64,000 nucleotides of DNA, taken from positions 14,570,001 to 14,634,000 of the forward strand of contig JACGWO010000003.1 of assembly GCA_034509735.1 (NCBI GenBank), written 5' to 3'. Source of the stretch: Sesamum alatum (lineage: Eukaryota; Streptophyta; Magnoliopsida; Lamiales; Pedaliaceae). This document shows, piece after piece, positions 41,726 through 55,200 of the stretch. Position numbers and translations under genes: made by a program. Below the pieces are notes generated by a model. The model did no database searches and was not told the DNA's origin. It saw only the letters and a list, made by a program, of their open reading frames with translations. How positions within the stretch are numbered: the stretch's first letter is position 1; the number at the start of each line of letters is the position of its first letter.

Positions 41726-44700
41726 TGTTAAACATAGGTCGAGCAAACCATAGCCAATCTTGGTAGGCGAATTATAACCTATGTCTGAATGATTTTCGAG
41801 GTTTAATGAATCGTTAATGAAAGAAGTGAAATTCATTTGGCATTGGAGTTACTTTGTTTGCGTTCACTTTTATCTGCTTTTATACAGTATCCTCTGTTCA
41901 CTATGCAAAACAAAGCCCCACGGACTGATAAATATTTGGGGGACTGGGACTACAATCGCTTGGAGGTAGGTCCACGAGAATCAGTTCCCCGCCAAATCAG
42001 TCCGGAAATACTCCAAGTCAATGGAATCTCGAAAATGGGTACCGAGATTCCCCATGAACTTGCAACTAAGCATCTGCTGTCGTATTTATGACGGGTGTAC
42101 GAGGGTCCCCGTCTAAGCAAGATGTTAGTGGGTTGGCCTGCTAGGTAAGCAAGTGACTGAGGTGACTTCAGCGGGAAGTCGTTACGAGGACACCTTGAGT
42201 AGGGGTCGGTTAGGTATGACGAGTGTGAAGGACCAAGCGGATCCGGCCGAGAGGGCGGAAGCGAGAAAGCGAGAAAAGTGCGTAAATTATAAATCTAATT
42301 TAAATAAACGATCCCAAGGGGTGTACCCTTGGGTGCTCAATCCAGAGAACGGATAGGTTCGATGTGTAAGGATGTGGGTAAATATTGGAAACATACATTT
42401 AACACATAGGGCATATTATGTATATTAAATTAATTAGTCAAAGCGTAAATTAAATACCGTTTACCTTTGATTTAAATTGTAGGCGTAATCTCCCCGCTAA
42501 CTTGCGTTTGTTCCTTCTCTCGGAATCGTGCTCATGAATAAATCCAAAAAACGTCAGGATTCTCCAAAGGTGATCCACACACAAACCATTACCCGGAAAA
42601 GAACCACCACGTCTTCTTGCTAGAAAAGAACAGTTTAATATATTGGTTAAGAGAAGAAAACTATATAATTAAGTGCTCTCTTAAACTTTTAAGAACACTA
42701 TGATTAGTGCTCTCTTAAACTTAAAACTTTTGTTTCTTCTTCTTGGATTCAAAAAATCAAGTGAAGAATACAAGTGTAAGAGAAGGGAGAGAAAGGGCCG
42801 AGAGTTGAGAGAGGGAGAAAGGGATTTTGGTCCCTTTCTCCTTTTCCTAGAAAAAGAAATGAATATATTATATGCAACTTATGCCTTGTGTTGTATATTC
42901 TAATATATATACATAATTAATGGTGATTAATGGAATGTGTCTAGGTTCATCCAAGGATGTCTAAGAAATTCATTCCAATCAATCACCATCAATTTCTTCA
43001 AAAGCCTACCAAAATTTATGGTAATGATCAAATTCAATACCGAAAAGATGAGCTTGAATTGGAAAAGTTGATTTGTCTCTTCCAAAAGAGATAAGTCAAT
43101 AAAACACACCTAGCATGAAAACATGGCTGATTTTGCTTCCTCCAAAGGGAGCATGTCGGCATGTTTTAATTTAAGGGAAGAAGCCCAACTTCCTTCCTAT
43201 TCCAAAATAGGAATTATTTTCCTCTTCGGGCATAAATTTAACGCGGGGTTTTATCGCTATAACATTACGACGAATCAACATAAATCCAAATTTTAATGTC
43301 CATTTGAATTATTCCCGTTGATCTTTTTAATCCAATTAAAAAGATCAATATCTCAACGTCTCAACTTTCCCATATTTAATCGAAAATCCAATTACCGATT
43401 AAACGAAAGCCCGATACAAAACTATTCGGCCGTCCATCAAATGGAAAACTTTCCCTTAAGTAATCCAATTAACTTAATTTTATCCTTTCGAGAATATTGA
43501 CTCCAAGTCGATCTTCTTAATACTCAACCTCCTCGGTGATTTGTGTGTGACCCTTTAGGTTCACCCCTTAGCCTAGACTTGGGCCCGTGTCCCACACAAG
43601 GGCCGTAACCCACCTTAACCAACGGGCGCCGCTAAAGCAACAGTCCATGGCTACTAGAGAATTAGGTGAACTTGGCGTGAACATTTTAGGCGCCGATTCT
43701 GTAGGGGTAACGAGTCTTCCATCTAACCGTCTCCCAGCCTTAGTCTAGGGTATGGAATTGGGTGTCCGTTTCCAATCCCTTGACTAGGCATCTATGCTTA
43801 ATACTCGAGACCTAACGTATGCTTCATTGCGTCGACACTTGAAACTATTCCCTGTTTCGACCAACCCACTGTGGGCCAAAGCCTTCAAACAGCATGAACG
43901 TGTCCTCCGATGTGCATAGGAGATAATATCTGTCACATACTGACAGGGGACGGAAAATCCTCTTCTTTTGGAATCCAATCCGTCCTCCGCTACACACATT
44001 CCGACTGCACTGGACCCGCAAGGCTATGATAATCATGCTTACAGAATGATTACTCTCGCCATATCAAGAATACAGCCGTCATGTGCACGGCGACTGCGCA
44101 TGATCGCCTCAAGTTTTGAGATTACTCTCCCGTACTATATCGAGAACCGGGAAAAACCAATCATACACGAACCAGCCTACAAAGGCTTTATCCCATAATG
44201 ATGATCCCTGCCGAGTCAGTCCATCGCTGCTCGACCCAGTTGACCAAACCCATCCAAGATTGTGTAAGGCGTCCCCACCTGTCGCCAATGAAACACGAAC
44301 ACTTATCTAATGAACACGACTCTTGACGCAGTCTCTAATATGAGGACTCGAATGTTCTTCAGTAACAGTAATAGTAGAAATAAGGAGGGATCTGTCGCGA
44401 GTCCTCGACTTGGAACGTTTCAGACCCAAACTCTTAATAATTCAAAGTTGGTTTCATGACCACCAGTCCATACGGGCCCAACTGCACGAGTTGTTTATCC
44501 ATGGTCTATGGGCTTTGTTGCGATAAGTTAAACACCGTTTTAACAAATGTAAAGATGAGCGCAAAAAGAAGAGGTACCATTGATATGAGAACAACTCATC
44601 TTATTCATCACATAAAATTAATATTACATTTACATTAAGATTGTCAAATAGGTTACAAAAATCGCAAACCTATTGGCTTTTTGGTCACCCTATTCTACAC

Positions 44701-46276
44701 AGACAGAGTGTTCCCCGGTTCCAAACAGTAGAAGTTCAAGTCCTTTGATTGAGGGTATTGCTGAGTTTCACCTGTATACCAGGGCTGTATCTTAGATATT
44801 TGTGAGAGATTGCCAAATGCACTTTGAGTAGTCCAGCTAAAGCCCATACCAGTGCTCCGGTGGTTACAGAGTGACAGTTTAGTTTCCAAGAAAAAAAGGA
44901 TCTGTCTCTGTCAAAAGGTATTACAGTTGTGTCTCACAAATGCTCTGTGTGTCATGTCCCTAAAATCTATGGCCACAAGTAACTGAAATCAGAAGGAAGG
45001 TATCCCTTGTTGGGCAAGCGTATTTAGTAAAAAGGACAGACTGACACTTAAGTCCAAAAATGGGTAGCTGCAAGTTTTTGTGCCTAGACCCAAGTGCTGA
45101 GACCATAGACGGAAGGATAGCTGTACTACTGTAGAGCCTAAATGTTCATCCCGTAATATTCACCTAGTCTCTAGTGCATGGACCATTTCTAGAATGCCAC
45201 CCATGGTAACGGGCGGATTCTAGGAATCCAACCAAGTCTAGCTGAAAGTGAACCTAAAAGAGTCACAGACAAATCCGCACACACATAAAGTATTTTTAAT
45301 TAGAATTAAATATTGGAGAAATGGAAATGACTTGAATTGGATTTAATCGGGTCTTTTATTTTTCTGAAGAGAATTAATTCCTTTTATTAGATAAAAGGAT
45401 TTATCTAATAAATTAGATTATTAGAAAATTAATTTTAATGGGCTTTAGAATAAAATTTATATTTAAATATATTTTATTTATTTGCCTTGGAATATTAAAT
45501 AGGAATTACATATTCCATTAAATTAAAATGGATGGTTTGAGATTAAATGGAGAGATGGATGGCTAGATTTTATTTGACTTGGTCAAAAGAGCTACTTTGA
45601 CTAGGACTTTGACTAGGTCAAAATCCTAGTCAAATTAGTCTTCCAAAGAGTTGGAGTTTGAAGAGGAAAGGATTTCCTCCTGAATATATATTGCTAGCCC
45701 TTCACTTATGCATGATGATGATTCTTTGACACACACACACACAAAACTCGTGTGCTCTCTCTCTCTCTCGTCCGCCTCTCTCTGTTTCTTTCAAAATTGT
45801 TTCTTGTCTTTTGTTCTTCAACAATTGAACATATGAGGATTGATCTCGTTAAATTAATAGCGTGCGATCGATCCGTCCTCTCCAATAAAATACTTGTTCG
45901 TTCGTTAGCACGAAGTACAAGATACGTGGGCGGATTGCGTGTCACGAATTAGAGGGTCTCCCATACGAGATCTTGGAGCAAATAAGGGAACAACGCGAGT
46001 ACCGGTTAGAAGAGAAAACAACGAATCGGTAGGTTTCCGGTTTTATGTTTTTCGTTTTCTTTATTTATGAATCCTATGGCCTCCATGATTGCTATGTATG
46101 TTCTTTTAATTCATGAGATCAACTGAACACCCGGGAATTTAAAGGGCACACCCCTTGAACGATTTATTTTTAATATTTGGTATGCATGTTTTTTTTAAAT
46201 TTTGTAATTTAAATTATACGCGCTTCCACATTCGCGCTATTGCTTGGACGATCCACACGCCTACCCAAGGCTTTCA
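41726..46276 (+). repeat. 5' LTR of the second A element, split by a solo LTR-C
   Basis: The first part (41726-42225) starts TGTTAAACATAGGTCGAGC, a damaged LTR-A start, followed by gccaatcttgg. The second part (44706-46276) resumes with ttccccggttcc and ends CTTTCA before a PBS. Without the nested insertion it is about 2.07 kb. W-box-like motifs are at 45565-45640 and the shared U3 block at 45160-45270. Compared with the other LTR-A copies it has many one- or two-base insertions. Confidence 0.85.
42226..44705 (-). repeat. Solo LTR-C inserted in the LTR-A
   Basis: It begins on the plus strand TGAAGGACCAAGCGGATCC and ends in cctattctacacagaca, matching the C LTR in minus orientation. It is flanked on both sides by GAGTG (42221-42225 and 44706-44710), and LTR-A sequence is continuous across it, so it is a solo LTR left by recombination between the two LTRs of an inserted C element. 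Its length (2480 bp versus 2229) is inflated by many small insertions. Confidence 0.9.
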
Positions 46277-46277
46277 G

Positions 46278-46290
46278 TGGTATCAGAGCC
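46278..46290 (+). other. Primer-binding site of the second A element
   Basis: TGGTATCAGAGCC one base after the LTR end CTTTCA, complementary to initiator tRNA-Met. It confirms plus orientation. Confidence 0.93.
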
Positions 46291-48219
46291 CGGTTCGGTG
46301 TATAGGCCTAGGGTTTTTGTGTGCATTTTAAGCATGAAAATGTGTTTGGCATGTTTTAATTTTTCTTGATATTTTTATCGTAAAAGGATGTAGTTTTTTA
46401 CTTTCGATTTTGTTATGATATTGGTGTTGTTGGTATTTTTCTGTTTTCCTTGGAAAAAGGGGGGGGGGGCAAAATCGAATGAAACAGAGAAAATGCAGCA
46501 CGCAGCCAGCCGGTGGATGACTGCACGTGCTGTGCGCTTAGGCGAGGCGGGCGCGCGGAGGCAGGGGAGCCTGCGCGCGGCCGCCTACGCCAGGCGTGCT
46601 GGCGCGCGCAGTTCAGGCCTGCCGTGCGCACGGCCGGGCGACAGGTAGAGGCGGGTGGTCGGCGCGCGCGCATGCGGGCAGGGAAGCCCGCGGCACGCTC
46701 CCGGACACGCGGCCGGGAAGGCCGCCGCACGAGGCGGCACGCGCCCGGCAGGCGCCCCGATGCGCGTGCGCATGCGCGGCCTGCGCAGGGCAGGCGCATG
46801 GAAGCGGCCGGCAGGCTGGGCGCGCGGCCGTGCACACTGCTGCCGACCAGGCGCGTGCGGAAGCAGGCAGGGGCTGACCTGCGCGCGCCGGCTGACTGCT
46901 GCCGGTGGCGGCAGCCGGTTCACGTTGTTATTGTTTTCTTGTTATTTTTAATTTTTTGGATTATTCTGAAAATTCATTTTGTTTTATTTTGCTTATTTTC
47001 TCTAAGAACATTATTTGGGAGGTTGAGTTTTATTGGATTCGGAATCCCAGGAATAACTTACCTACAAATAATGAGGAAGGGTCTTCCTAAACGTGAAAAA
47101 AATTATTGCCATTGGTTGTACCATATATTTTCAAACGTAGCGCATTTATTTATCATGGATTGATGTCATTGGTAATCATGGAATGTTAGCATGTATTTAT
47201 GTGATTGGATCATGTGATTATGTGCGTTGAATGAAAATGGATAATCGCGAGCCCTAAACCGAATGTATGGTTTAATTTTATGTTGGGCCTGTGTGCCTCT
47301 TTCTGCTTTCTCCTTCTCCCCTTTTAGTTGTCTTCGAATAATAAGGCATTCTTTCTCCCTCCTTCTGTACTCGCCCAGGGTTTTCACTGGGGTTTCTTTT
47401 TAGAAATGTAATGAGAGTAGAATAGGAGTGAGGATTTACTTTTTATGTATTTGGTGGAGAAGAAGGAAGGTCCACATGGAGAGCCCAGAATGGAGGATCC
47501 AAGGCGTTTCCATGAAGAGATGAAAAGAGAAAAGAGGACCAAGGCCCATCAGAATGATGATTGGGTTACTATTAATGTAATAGTGTAGGACCAACCCTAG
47601 ATTTGACCATAAATCCACTGCGGGCTCAGTGGATCGCATAGGATTCGGGCTCGTGATCATCCAACAGGGGCGTGCTAGGCTTTAATTTTGCATGTGGCTG
47701 TTATGATGAATGAATGGTTTTGTTTATCGTATAACTGCTATGGGATGCAATTTATTTATTTACGCATTGTGGATGAATGTGTTTTATATTTACATATGAG
47801 ATCTCGGTCATTTACTGCTTTCACATTGGTTGGACCAATGTCCAAATATTAGACCCTAGAAAAAGTGGACATGGACTCTAGGAGTTTGTCCATGCCTTCC
47901 AATCCATGACATAGTGAGGAAGCGGATTTAGGTCAATAGCGTGGTCTCACGAGTCGTGGCACGTCTATTGTACTTAAAAGAAGCTGCACTGTGTCATGAA
48001 CGAAAAAGTAGACCACTGTTACCTGTCTCACGAGTCGTGGAGGTAGCAGCGGGTCCATGATTCGGTTGATTGGGTTGGGTCTAACGCCCGATTAGCATGA
48101 TTAGCTTGGAGTCCTCGGAATCATGTAAAAGGGTGAGGCAATAATCTTGGGAATCTCGTGGAACGAGAATGGTATGGGATACCTCCCACATGATTCTGTT
48201 TTTAAAATGTAGATTTAAA
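46291..48219 (+). other. Untranslated leader of the second A element
   Basis: Colinear with 28875-30886 except for a deletion of about 200 bases just before gag (after 48185) and a divergent GC-rich patch. The CACGAGTCGTG palindromes are at 47948-47958 and 48029-48039. Confidence 0.85.
46496..46920 (+). repeat. GC-rich low-complexity patch, second A leader
   Basis: About 425 bases of GCGCGC/GGCGCG/GCCGGC units, longer than the 295-base patch of the complete A element and differing in detail. It is preceded by a run of ten G (46460-46469). ORFs up to 216 codons cross it on both strands, as high-GC sequence without stops would give. Confidence 0.8.
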
Positions 48220-50942
48220 ATGTCTAAGAACCCACTATCAACCATACTTGAGACCAACAAATTCAATGGAACAAATTACAACGACTGGTTGCGCAATCTA
48301 AGGATAGTCCTAGATTACGAGAACCAAGGCTACGTCATGGACGAGCCTCTCACTAGGACCTTACTGGAAGGATCTATGCCAGAAGAACGTGAGACGTTCG
48401 AGACTTGGCATATGGATAACTGGAAGGTCCGTAGCATCATACTTGCCTCTATAACGAATGAGATTCAGAAGCAGTATGAAAGGCTAGACGATGTCCCTTC
48501 CATTATGGCTCGCCTTAAGGATTGCTATGCAGTCCCGGACCGGCATTACTAGGTATGTCGCGGCGAAGGCATTTCTTTGGAACCAAAATGACCGAAGGAT
48601 CCTCTGTACAAGAGCACGGGGTTAAAATGCTTACCCTGGTGGAAAAGCTCGAGGACCTAAAGGCAGGCCTCGATAATGAGACATACATAGATGTGATCCT
48701 TAAGTCTCTCCCACCCTCCTTCGACCAATTTATTGTCAACTATAACATGAATACACTTGAGAAGGGTATTCATGAGTTAATCAATATGTTGGTGCAATAC
48801 GAGGCAACGACCAAAAAGTCCACGCCTTCAGTATTGTTTGGAGGTGCTTCAACTTCCAAGACGAAAGGAAAGGGTGGCGGACGTTGGAAAAGGAAGAAAG
48901 GAAAGGGAAAAGCCATCAAAGTAGCTACAAACACTAAGAGTGTTCCCATTGCTAAAGAGGGGAAAGGCAAAGGAAAGGGGAAGGTTGTCTCCAAGCAACA
49001 GTCGAGGGCATATGACATATGTATCAGTTGCCATGAGAAAGGGCATTGGAAGAGGGACTATCCCAAACTCCTCTCAAACCAAGGTATTTTTGTGATTGAG
49101 GTTAATATGGTCACTAACTCTGCCTCTTGGGTATTAGATACCGGCTGTGGAGCTCACATTTGCAATGATTTGCAGGTGCTGAAAAAGAAGCAGAAAACTG
49201 GGTAGCGGGGATATGATCCTGAAGCTTGGGAATGGCAAGGCCATCTCGACAGAAGTAGTAGGATCCGCCACTCTAGTAGTTTAGTGATCGTATTAGTATA
49301 GAGTTAGAGCTAGTTTATTATGTACCTAGTATGATTAAAAACATCATTTTCCATTCCATTGTTAGACAATAGTAGATATGAGTTTATGATCAATAAAAAT
49401 TGCTTTTATTTGATGAGGTGTGGAATTGCTCATCTACTTGGTACACTCAATAATGGGCTCTATATCTTACAACAAATGAACTTCGTTCTTAACGCTCAAC
49501 ACAAACGTAAAATAGATAACAACGGGAACGCACGACTGTGGCACGCTAGGCTAGGTCACATATCCCAAGACAGGATGAAAAGATTAGTAGACTCAAAGAA
49601 CCTAGAGGTAGGGGACTTGAGTGACCTACCAACTTGTGAGTCTTGTCTAAGAGGAAAAATGACCAAGAAGCCCTTTGTAGGATAAAGTAGGCTTGCCACA
49701 GGTCTGTTGGACCTTGTCCATGCAGACGTATGTGGACCACTAAGGACGCAGGCCCGAGGTGGATTCTGCTACTTCATAACCTTTACCGATAATCATTCAC
49801 GGTATGGTTATGTATACCTAATGAGGTACAAGTCTGAAGCTCTTGAGAGGTTTAAAGAATTCAGACTTGAAGTTGAGAACCAAACCAACTGCAAAATTAA
49901 AGTCCTATAGTCAGACCGAGGCGGAAAATACCTTAGTACTGAGTTCCTTAACTATCTTAATCAAAATGGTATAATATCTGAATGGACACCTGCCGGGACA
50001 CCACAGTTGAATGGTGTCTTTGAAAGGAGGAAACGAACCCTGTTAGACATGGTTCGATCAATGATAAGATTTACCAAATTGTCCTTGTTCTTTTGGGGCT
50101 ACGCACTGGAGACTGCAGCCAAGTTATTAAATTTGGCACCAACCAGTGCTTTGACCCAAACGCCATATAAAATATGGTATGGCAAGCCTGCATCCTACAA
50201 CTACTTGAAAGTGTGGGGTAGCCCCGCATACATCAAGAGGTTAGTGGGAGATAACCTAGAATCCAGGTCTAGCTTATGCAGGTTCGTTGGATACCCTAAA
50301 GCAACTGCAGGTTATTACTTTTATGACCCCTTGGAACAAAAGGTATTTGTTTCAAGGAATGCAGTGTTCTTCAAACAAGGCTTTCCAGAGGATATCCAAC
50401 CTGATGAACTGATCCTTGAGGAATCAAATGATGGAAACCAGTTATCAAAGGGTAGCCGCGGATTCCTCACTTAGAGGATTCAGGATAGATACCCGAAGGG
50501 CTGACCAACCTCGAGAAGTCCAGCATGCTAGGCATGAAGGACAAACTCAGGAAAGGCCAGCCCGGTACCTGAACCGCCAGCTCCTATACAGTCAGCGCCC
50601 ACAGTCACCACTGACGTTCCCATTCTCCGTAGGTCAACTAGAGAGTCTCGACCTCCGATGAGATATGGCTTTCTAAATACGATCGGTCTACTGGATAATG
50701 ATCCTAAGACATACGGAGAAGTGATGTCTGACATCGACTCCAAAAAATGGCTTGAGGCCATGAAAACCGAAATGGAATCCATGAGCGAGAACCAAGTCTA
50801 GAGACTTGTAGACCCACCGAAAAATGTTAAGCCAGTTGGCTATAAGTGGGTCTATAAGCGCAAACTTGGCGTTGATGGAGAAGTCACAATATTTAAGGCT
50901 AGGCTAGTAGCTAAAGGTACACTCAACGACCCGGGATCGATT
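48220..50942 (+). pseudogene. gag-pol of the second A element, part 1 (gag to RT start)
   Basis: It begins MSKNPLSTILETNKFNGTN. Domains follow the usual order: gag, zinc knuckle (CISCHEKGHWKRDY, with the last cysteine changed to tyrosine), protease DTGCG, GAG-pre-integrase, integrase and linker. Lesions: extra base near 48546; insertion in an A run near 49190; extra bases near 49276; TAA at 49683-49685; TAG near 49908; S-to-F in GVSERRN (GVFERRK); stop in the RT start near 50800. Pol is interrupted by a solo LTR-B and resumes at 53090. The inverted copy at 60077-62796 shares several of these lesions. Confidence 0.9.
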
Positions 50943-53089
50943 CAGAAATGTTATGTGGATCGTCCGGAGAATGAACGCGAATAGCGGAAGCACGAAAGAT
51001 TGCATAATAAAATTGCAAAAGCATTATTAAACGGAATTTAAATCATCCATAACATACATAAACGAATCAAGGGGTGTGCCCTTGATTCTCCCGGGCGTTC
51101 GGTTTATCTCATGTTCAATAAAACACAATATGGAGGCCATAGAATTGAAACCGAAAAAAATGAAAATTAAACAACCTACCCGATTGTAGTTTTGCCTTCG
51201 TTCGGCTACATGCATTATTCCCTGTTTTGCACCAAAATCTCAAAGAAGAGACCCTCTAAATCATGACACTTGCTACACCTAGAAAGCAAAGAATCCTTGT
51301 GCTAGCAAGAAATTATTTGGGGAGAAGAAACATCGATACATGTTACCAATTAACACAATCAATGTCTCTTATGTTCTAACTTGGATAAATCAAGAAGAAC
51401 AAAGTAGAATTTCTTAGAGAGAAGAAGAGGGGGTGGACGAAAAAATCTTGAGAGAATTTTGGGAGATGAGAGTTGTAGAGATTAGTAGGTGTGTGTGTGT
51501 GTGTGTTTTCGAGTATTTATAGAAGATGGAATTTACTATTGCTTCTCAAACTCTTCTAAAGAGACACACATTGACTAGGATTTTGACCTAGTCAAACTAG
51601 GCTTTGATTAAGTCAAATTAATCATGGCCCTTCATCTCATCAATCCCCTTTGATTAAATCTTGTCCAAATCTTGTCCATCCATTTTGATGGGCTTTATGG
51701 AATGGGCTTTATTTAATTCTAAATTAAATAATCCCATGGACTTTATATTAAATCCAATTTTAATATACTAAGCCCATTAATTAATTAATGGAATGGACTT
51801 CATTTAATTCCCAATTAAATAGTCCCATGAACTTTAATTAAATCCTATTTAATATAGCAAGCCCATTAATTAATTCATCCTTTTTAATCTAATTAAAAGG
51901 GACGCCCATGCTTTATAAAATTCATAAATCTAATTTATGAACTGAAGCCCAATTATTCAAAATAATTCATCGAGGCTTGAATCTCCAAGAAGTATAATTT
52001 AATTCCATTAAATTAAACCTTCTCCCGGAATTAATTCCCTTTCATATGGTGTAGCGGGTGTGACTCTTTAGGTTCACCTTTCAGCTAGACTTGGACCTAC
52101 TTCTTATTATTTCATAACCAAAGTAGTTTGTTACCATGGGTGGCCATCTAGCAACGGTCCATGGCACTAGAGACTAGGTGAATATCTGGTGCGAACATTT
52201 AGGCTCCGAGTTACATGCAGGTACGGTCCTACCGTCACTTGATATGTACGGTTACGGTCCTACTGTCGCCTGTCTCCCGGCCTTGAGTCTAGGGCATGGA
52301 ATTAGGATGCTGGTTCTCATCCTTGACTTAGGCATCTATGCTTAATGTTTGAGATAGGTTTGCCTCGACGTAGGAAATCCTTTCCTACTCAATCAAGTGC
52401 TATGGCCATAGATTTTATGAGTCAAAACCATCTCAGAGAGCATAGGAGATCTTGCTGTCATATCCTTTGACAGGGGACAGATCCTATCTTGGAATACACT
52501 GTTCTTACATACTCCGACCACACTGGACAAGGCTTATGATGGCCATGTGACAACCGGTCAAATTTCACCAGATCCAAGATACAACCTTAGTATGTAGGGG
52601 ACTGCCGTGATCCTCAAGTCCGAGGACTAATCCCGTACTATCAGAACCGGGAATACCAGTCATACCGACCAAGCCCGAGTGGCTTTCACATGACGATTCC
52701 CGCGAGTCACCTCAGTCAGCAGCCACCTAGCTGGCTGACCCACTAACATTGCATGGACGAGCCTCGTCACTTGTCGATGATATGCGACTGCAAATGCTTA
52801 GTGCAAGTTTCAAATGGATTCTCGATTCCCTGTCTCGAGATTCCTTTAACTTGGAGTATTTCAGACCGATTCGACGAAGTTGATTTCATGAACCTACCTC
52901 CAAGCGTGGTTCCAATTTCCCGAAATGTTATTTCAGTCTATGGCATTTGTTGTGACAAGCAGTAAGTACAACAAACTCATGCCTATGAATCCTTACGACA
53001 TTCATTAACATAATATTACTTGTTCACAGATTGACGAATGGTTCTCAGAACAGCCAATATCATTGACTTTCTGGTCACCTATTCTAACA
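50943..53089 (-). repeat. Solo LTR-B inserted in pol
   Basis: 2147 bp in minus orientation, from TGTTAGAATAGGTGACCAG at 53089 down to a damaged end near 50943. Pol reads across it (GDPGSI before, DFEDTYSLVA after). The flanks CGATT and TGATT are an imperfect target duplication. It carries a 10-bp stem version of the hairpin (51064-51087), W-box-like motifs (about 51570-51620), and the shared U3 block (52065-52195). Confidence 0.85.
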
Positions 53090-53599
53090 TGATTTTGAGG
53101 ACACCTACTCGCTTGTAGCCATGGCTAAATCCATTCAGATCCTGCTTGCCATAGCAGCATGGTATGATTATGAGATATGGCAATATGGATGTGAAAATGG
53201 CCTTCCTCAATAGGTTTCGTTGAGTAAGGGATCTACATGGATCAACCGGAGGGTTTCACGGTCGCTGGAGAAGAACAGAAGGTCTGTTGTCTCCAAAAGT
53301 CCATCTATGGCCTCATACAAGCATCCCGAAGCTGAAACATTCGCTTCAATGAAGTAATACGGGGTTATGACTTCATAAAAAACGAATCTGATCCTTGTGT
53401 TTACAAGAAGGTCAGTGGGAGCTCTATAGTGTTCCTAGTGCTTTATGTGTATGACATTCTGCTCATAGGTAATGACCTTAGAATGTTGGGTGACACAAAA
53501 GTATGGTTATCAACCCAGTTTTCCATGAAGGATTTGGGTGAAGCCTCCTACATTCTATACATCCAAATTGTCAGGGACAGATCTAAAAGAATGTTAGGA
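53090..53599 (+). pseudogene. gag-pol of the second A element, part 2 (RT)
   Basis: RT continues with TYSLVAMAKSIQILLAIAAW, then a frameshifted MDVKMAFL region, KSIYGL-QASRS, and LYVYDILLIGNDLRMLG, in which the first catalytic aspartate of YVDD is tyrosine (YVYD). It stops at RMLG where LTR-D begins, so RNase H is missing. Loss of this aspartate would inactivate RT independently of the frameshifts. Confidence 0.88.
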
Positions 53600-54700
53600 T
53601 GTTTAGAATAGGTGACCAGAAAGCCAATTCGATTGGCGGTTTTGGGAACTATTCGTCAATCTTTATTAATACAATATATCCTGATGAATAGAGTAAGTAT
53701 TCATCACTGGCACTGTATTTGTTGTGCTTACTACTAACGTTGAACGGTGTTTCAACGTCACAACAAATGCCCACAGACCAATTGGATAACCCATGTAGTT
53801 GGGTTGCGCATTGGATAGCGGCTATGAAACCAACTTCTGAGGGTTGGTCTGAAACATTCCAAGTCAAGGACCTCGAGACTGGGCACCGAGTGTCCTATTG
53901 AGACTTGTACTAAGTATTGCATTCACTGGGTGAGTGCCGAGTTTCATCAGCAACAGACGAAGGCCGTCTATGCAATTTTAGTGGGTTAGTTGACAAGCTG
54001 GTCGACTGACTGAACTGACTCGCGGGAATCATCATATGGAAGCCTTGGAGGCTTGGTCGTTATGACTAAAATTCCTGGTTCCGATAGTACAGGATTAGTC
54101 CTCGGACTTGAGGAATCATGGCAGTCAAGTGCATATGAAAGACTGTATCTTGGATCTGGCGAGAGGTGATCATTCTGTAAGATGGTCATTATAAGCCTTG
54201 TCCAGTGCAGTTGGAGTATGTAGCCGAGGACGGTGGATTCCAAGGTAGGATCTGTCCCCTGTCAGTACATGACGGTGATGTCTCCTATGCACTCTAAGAT
54301 GGTTTAGACTTTAAAAGTCTATGGCATAGCAATTGATTGAGTAGGAAAGGGCTTCCTACGTCGATCGATAGATTAAACGCATCTCGAATATGAAGCATAG
54401 ATGCCTAGTCAAGGATGGGAACCGACACCCAATTCCATAACCTAGACTAAGACGGGGAGACGTCGACAGTAGGACCATACCCGTACAGAATCGGCGCCTA
54501 AATATTCACGCCAATATTCACCTAGTCTCTAGTGCCATGGACCGTTGCTAGACGGCCACCCATAGTGACGGACTCCTGTTGGACACGAGCCCAAGTCTAG
54601 CTGAGGGTGAACCTAAAGGGTCACACACACAAATCACCGAGGAGGTGAAGGAATTAACTTGGAGTCAATTTAAGAGGATGATAAGTAATTGGATTACTTA
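53600..54700 (+). repeat. LTR-D, 5' part, ending at the gap
   Basis: Starts TGTTTAGAATAGGTGACCAG inside RT. The first 150 bases differ from A, B and C (phrases gattggcggttttggga and aacgttgaacggtg), while the U3 block (54515-54620) is shared. It ends at the run of N. The mirror-image copy is 56777-58012. Confidence 0.8.
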
Positions 54701-55200
54701 NNNNNNNNNNNNNNNNNNNNNNNNNNNNNNNNNNNNNNNNNNNNNNNNNNNNNNNNNNNNNNNNNNNNNNNNNNNNNNNNNNNNNNNNNNNNNNNNNNNN
54801 NNNNNNNNNNNNNNNNNNNNNNNNNNNNNNNNNNNNNNNNNNNNNNNNNNNNNNNNNNNNNNNNNNNNNNNNNNNNNNNNNNNNNNNNNNNNNNNNNNNN
54901 NNNNNNNNNNNNNNNNNNNNNNNNNNNNNNNNNNNNNNNNNNNNNNNNNNNNNNNNNNNNNNNNNNNNNNNNNNNNNNNNNNNNNNNNNNNNNNNNNNNN
55001 NNNNNNNNNNNNNNNNNNNNNNNNNNNNNNNNNNNNNNNNNNNNNNNNNNNNNNNNNNNNNNNNNNNNNNNNNNNNNNNNNNNNNNNNNNNNNNNNNNNN
55101 NNNNNNNNNNNNNNNNNNNNNNNNNNNNNNNNNNNNNNNNNNNNNNNNNNNNNNNNNNNNNNNNNNNNNNNNNNNNNNNNNNNNNNNNNNNNNNNNNNNN
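54701..55200. other. Assembly gap (500 N)
   Basis: Exactly 500 N, the conventional size for a gap of unknown length. It lies between the arms of the inverted duplication. Sequence on its two sides is LTR-D (plus) and LTR-C (minus). Confidence 0.99.

Noticed and set aside
46513..47163. A 216-codon ORF and several overlapping ORFs on both strands in the GC-rich leader patch
   Set aside because: High-GC low-complexity DNA lacks stop codons in all frames. The homologous patches at 29.1, 14.2 and 56.7 kb do not preserve the protein, and the sequence is Arg/Ala/Gly-rich as composition predicts.
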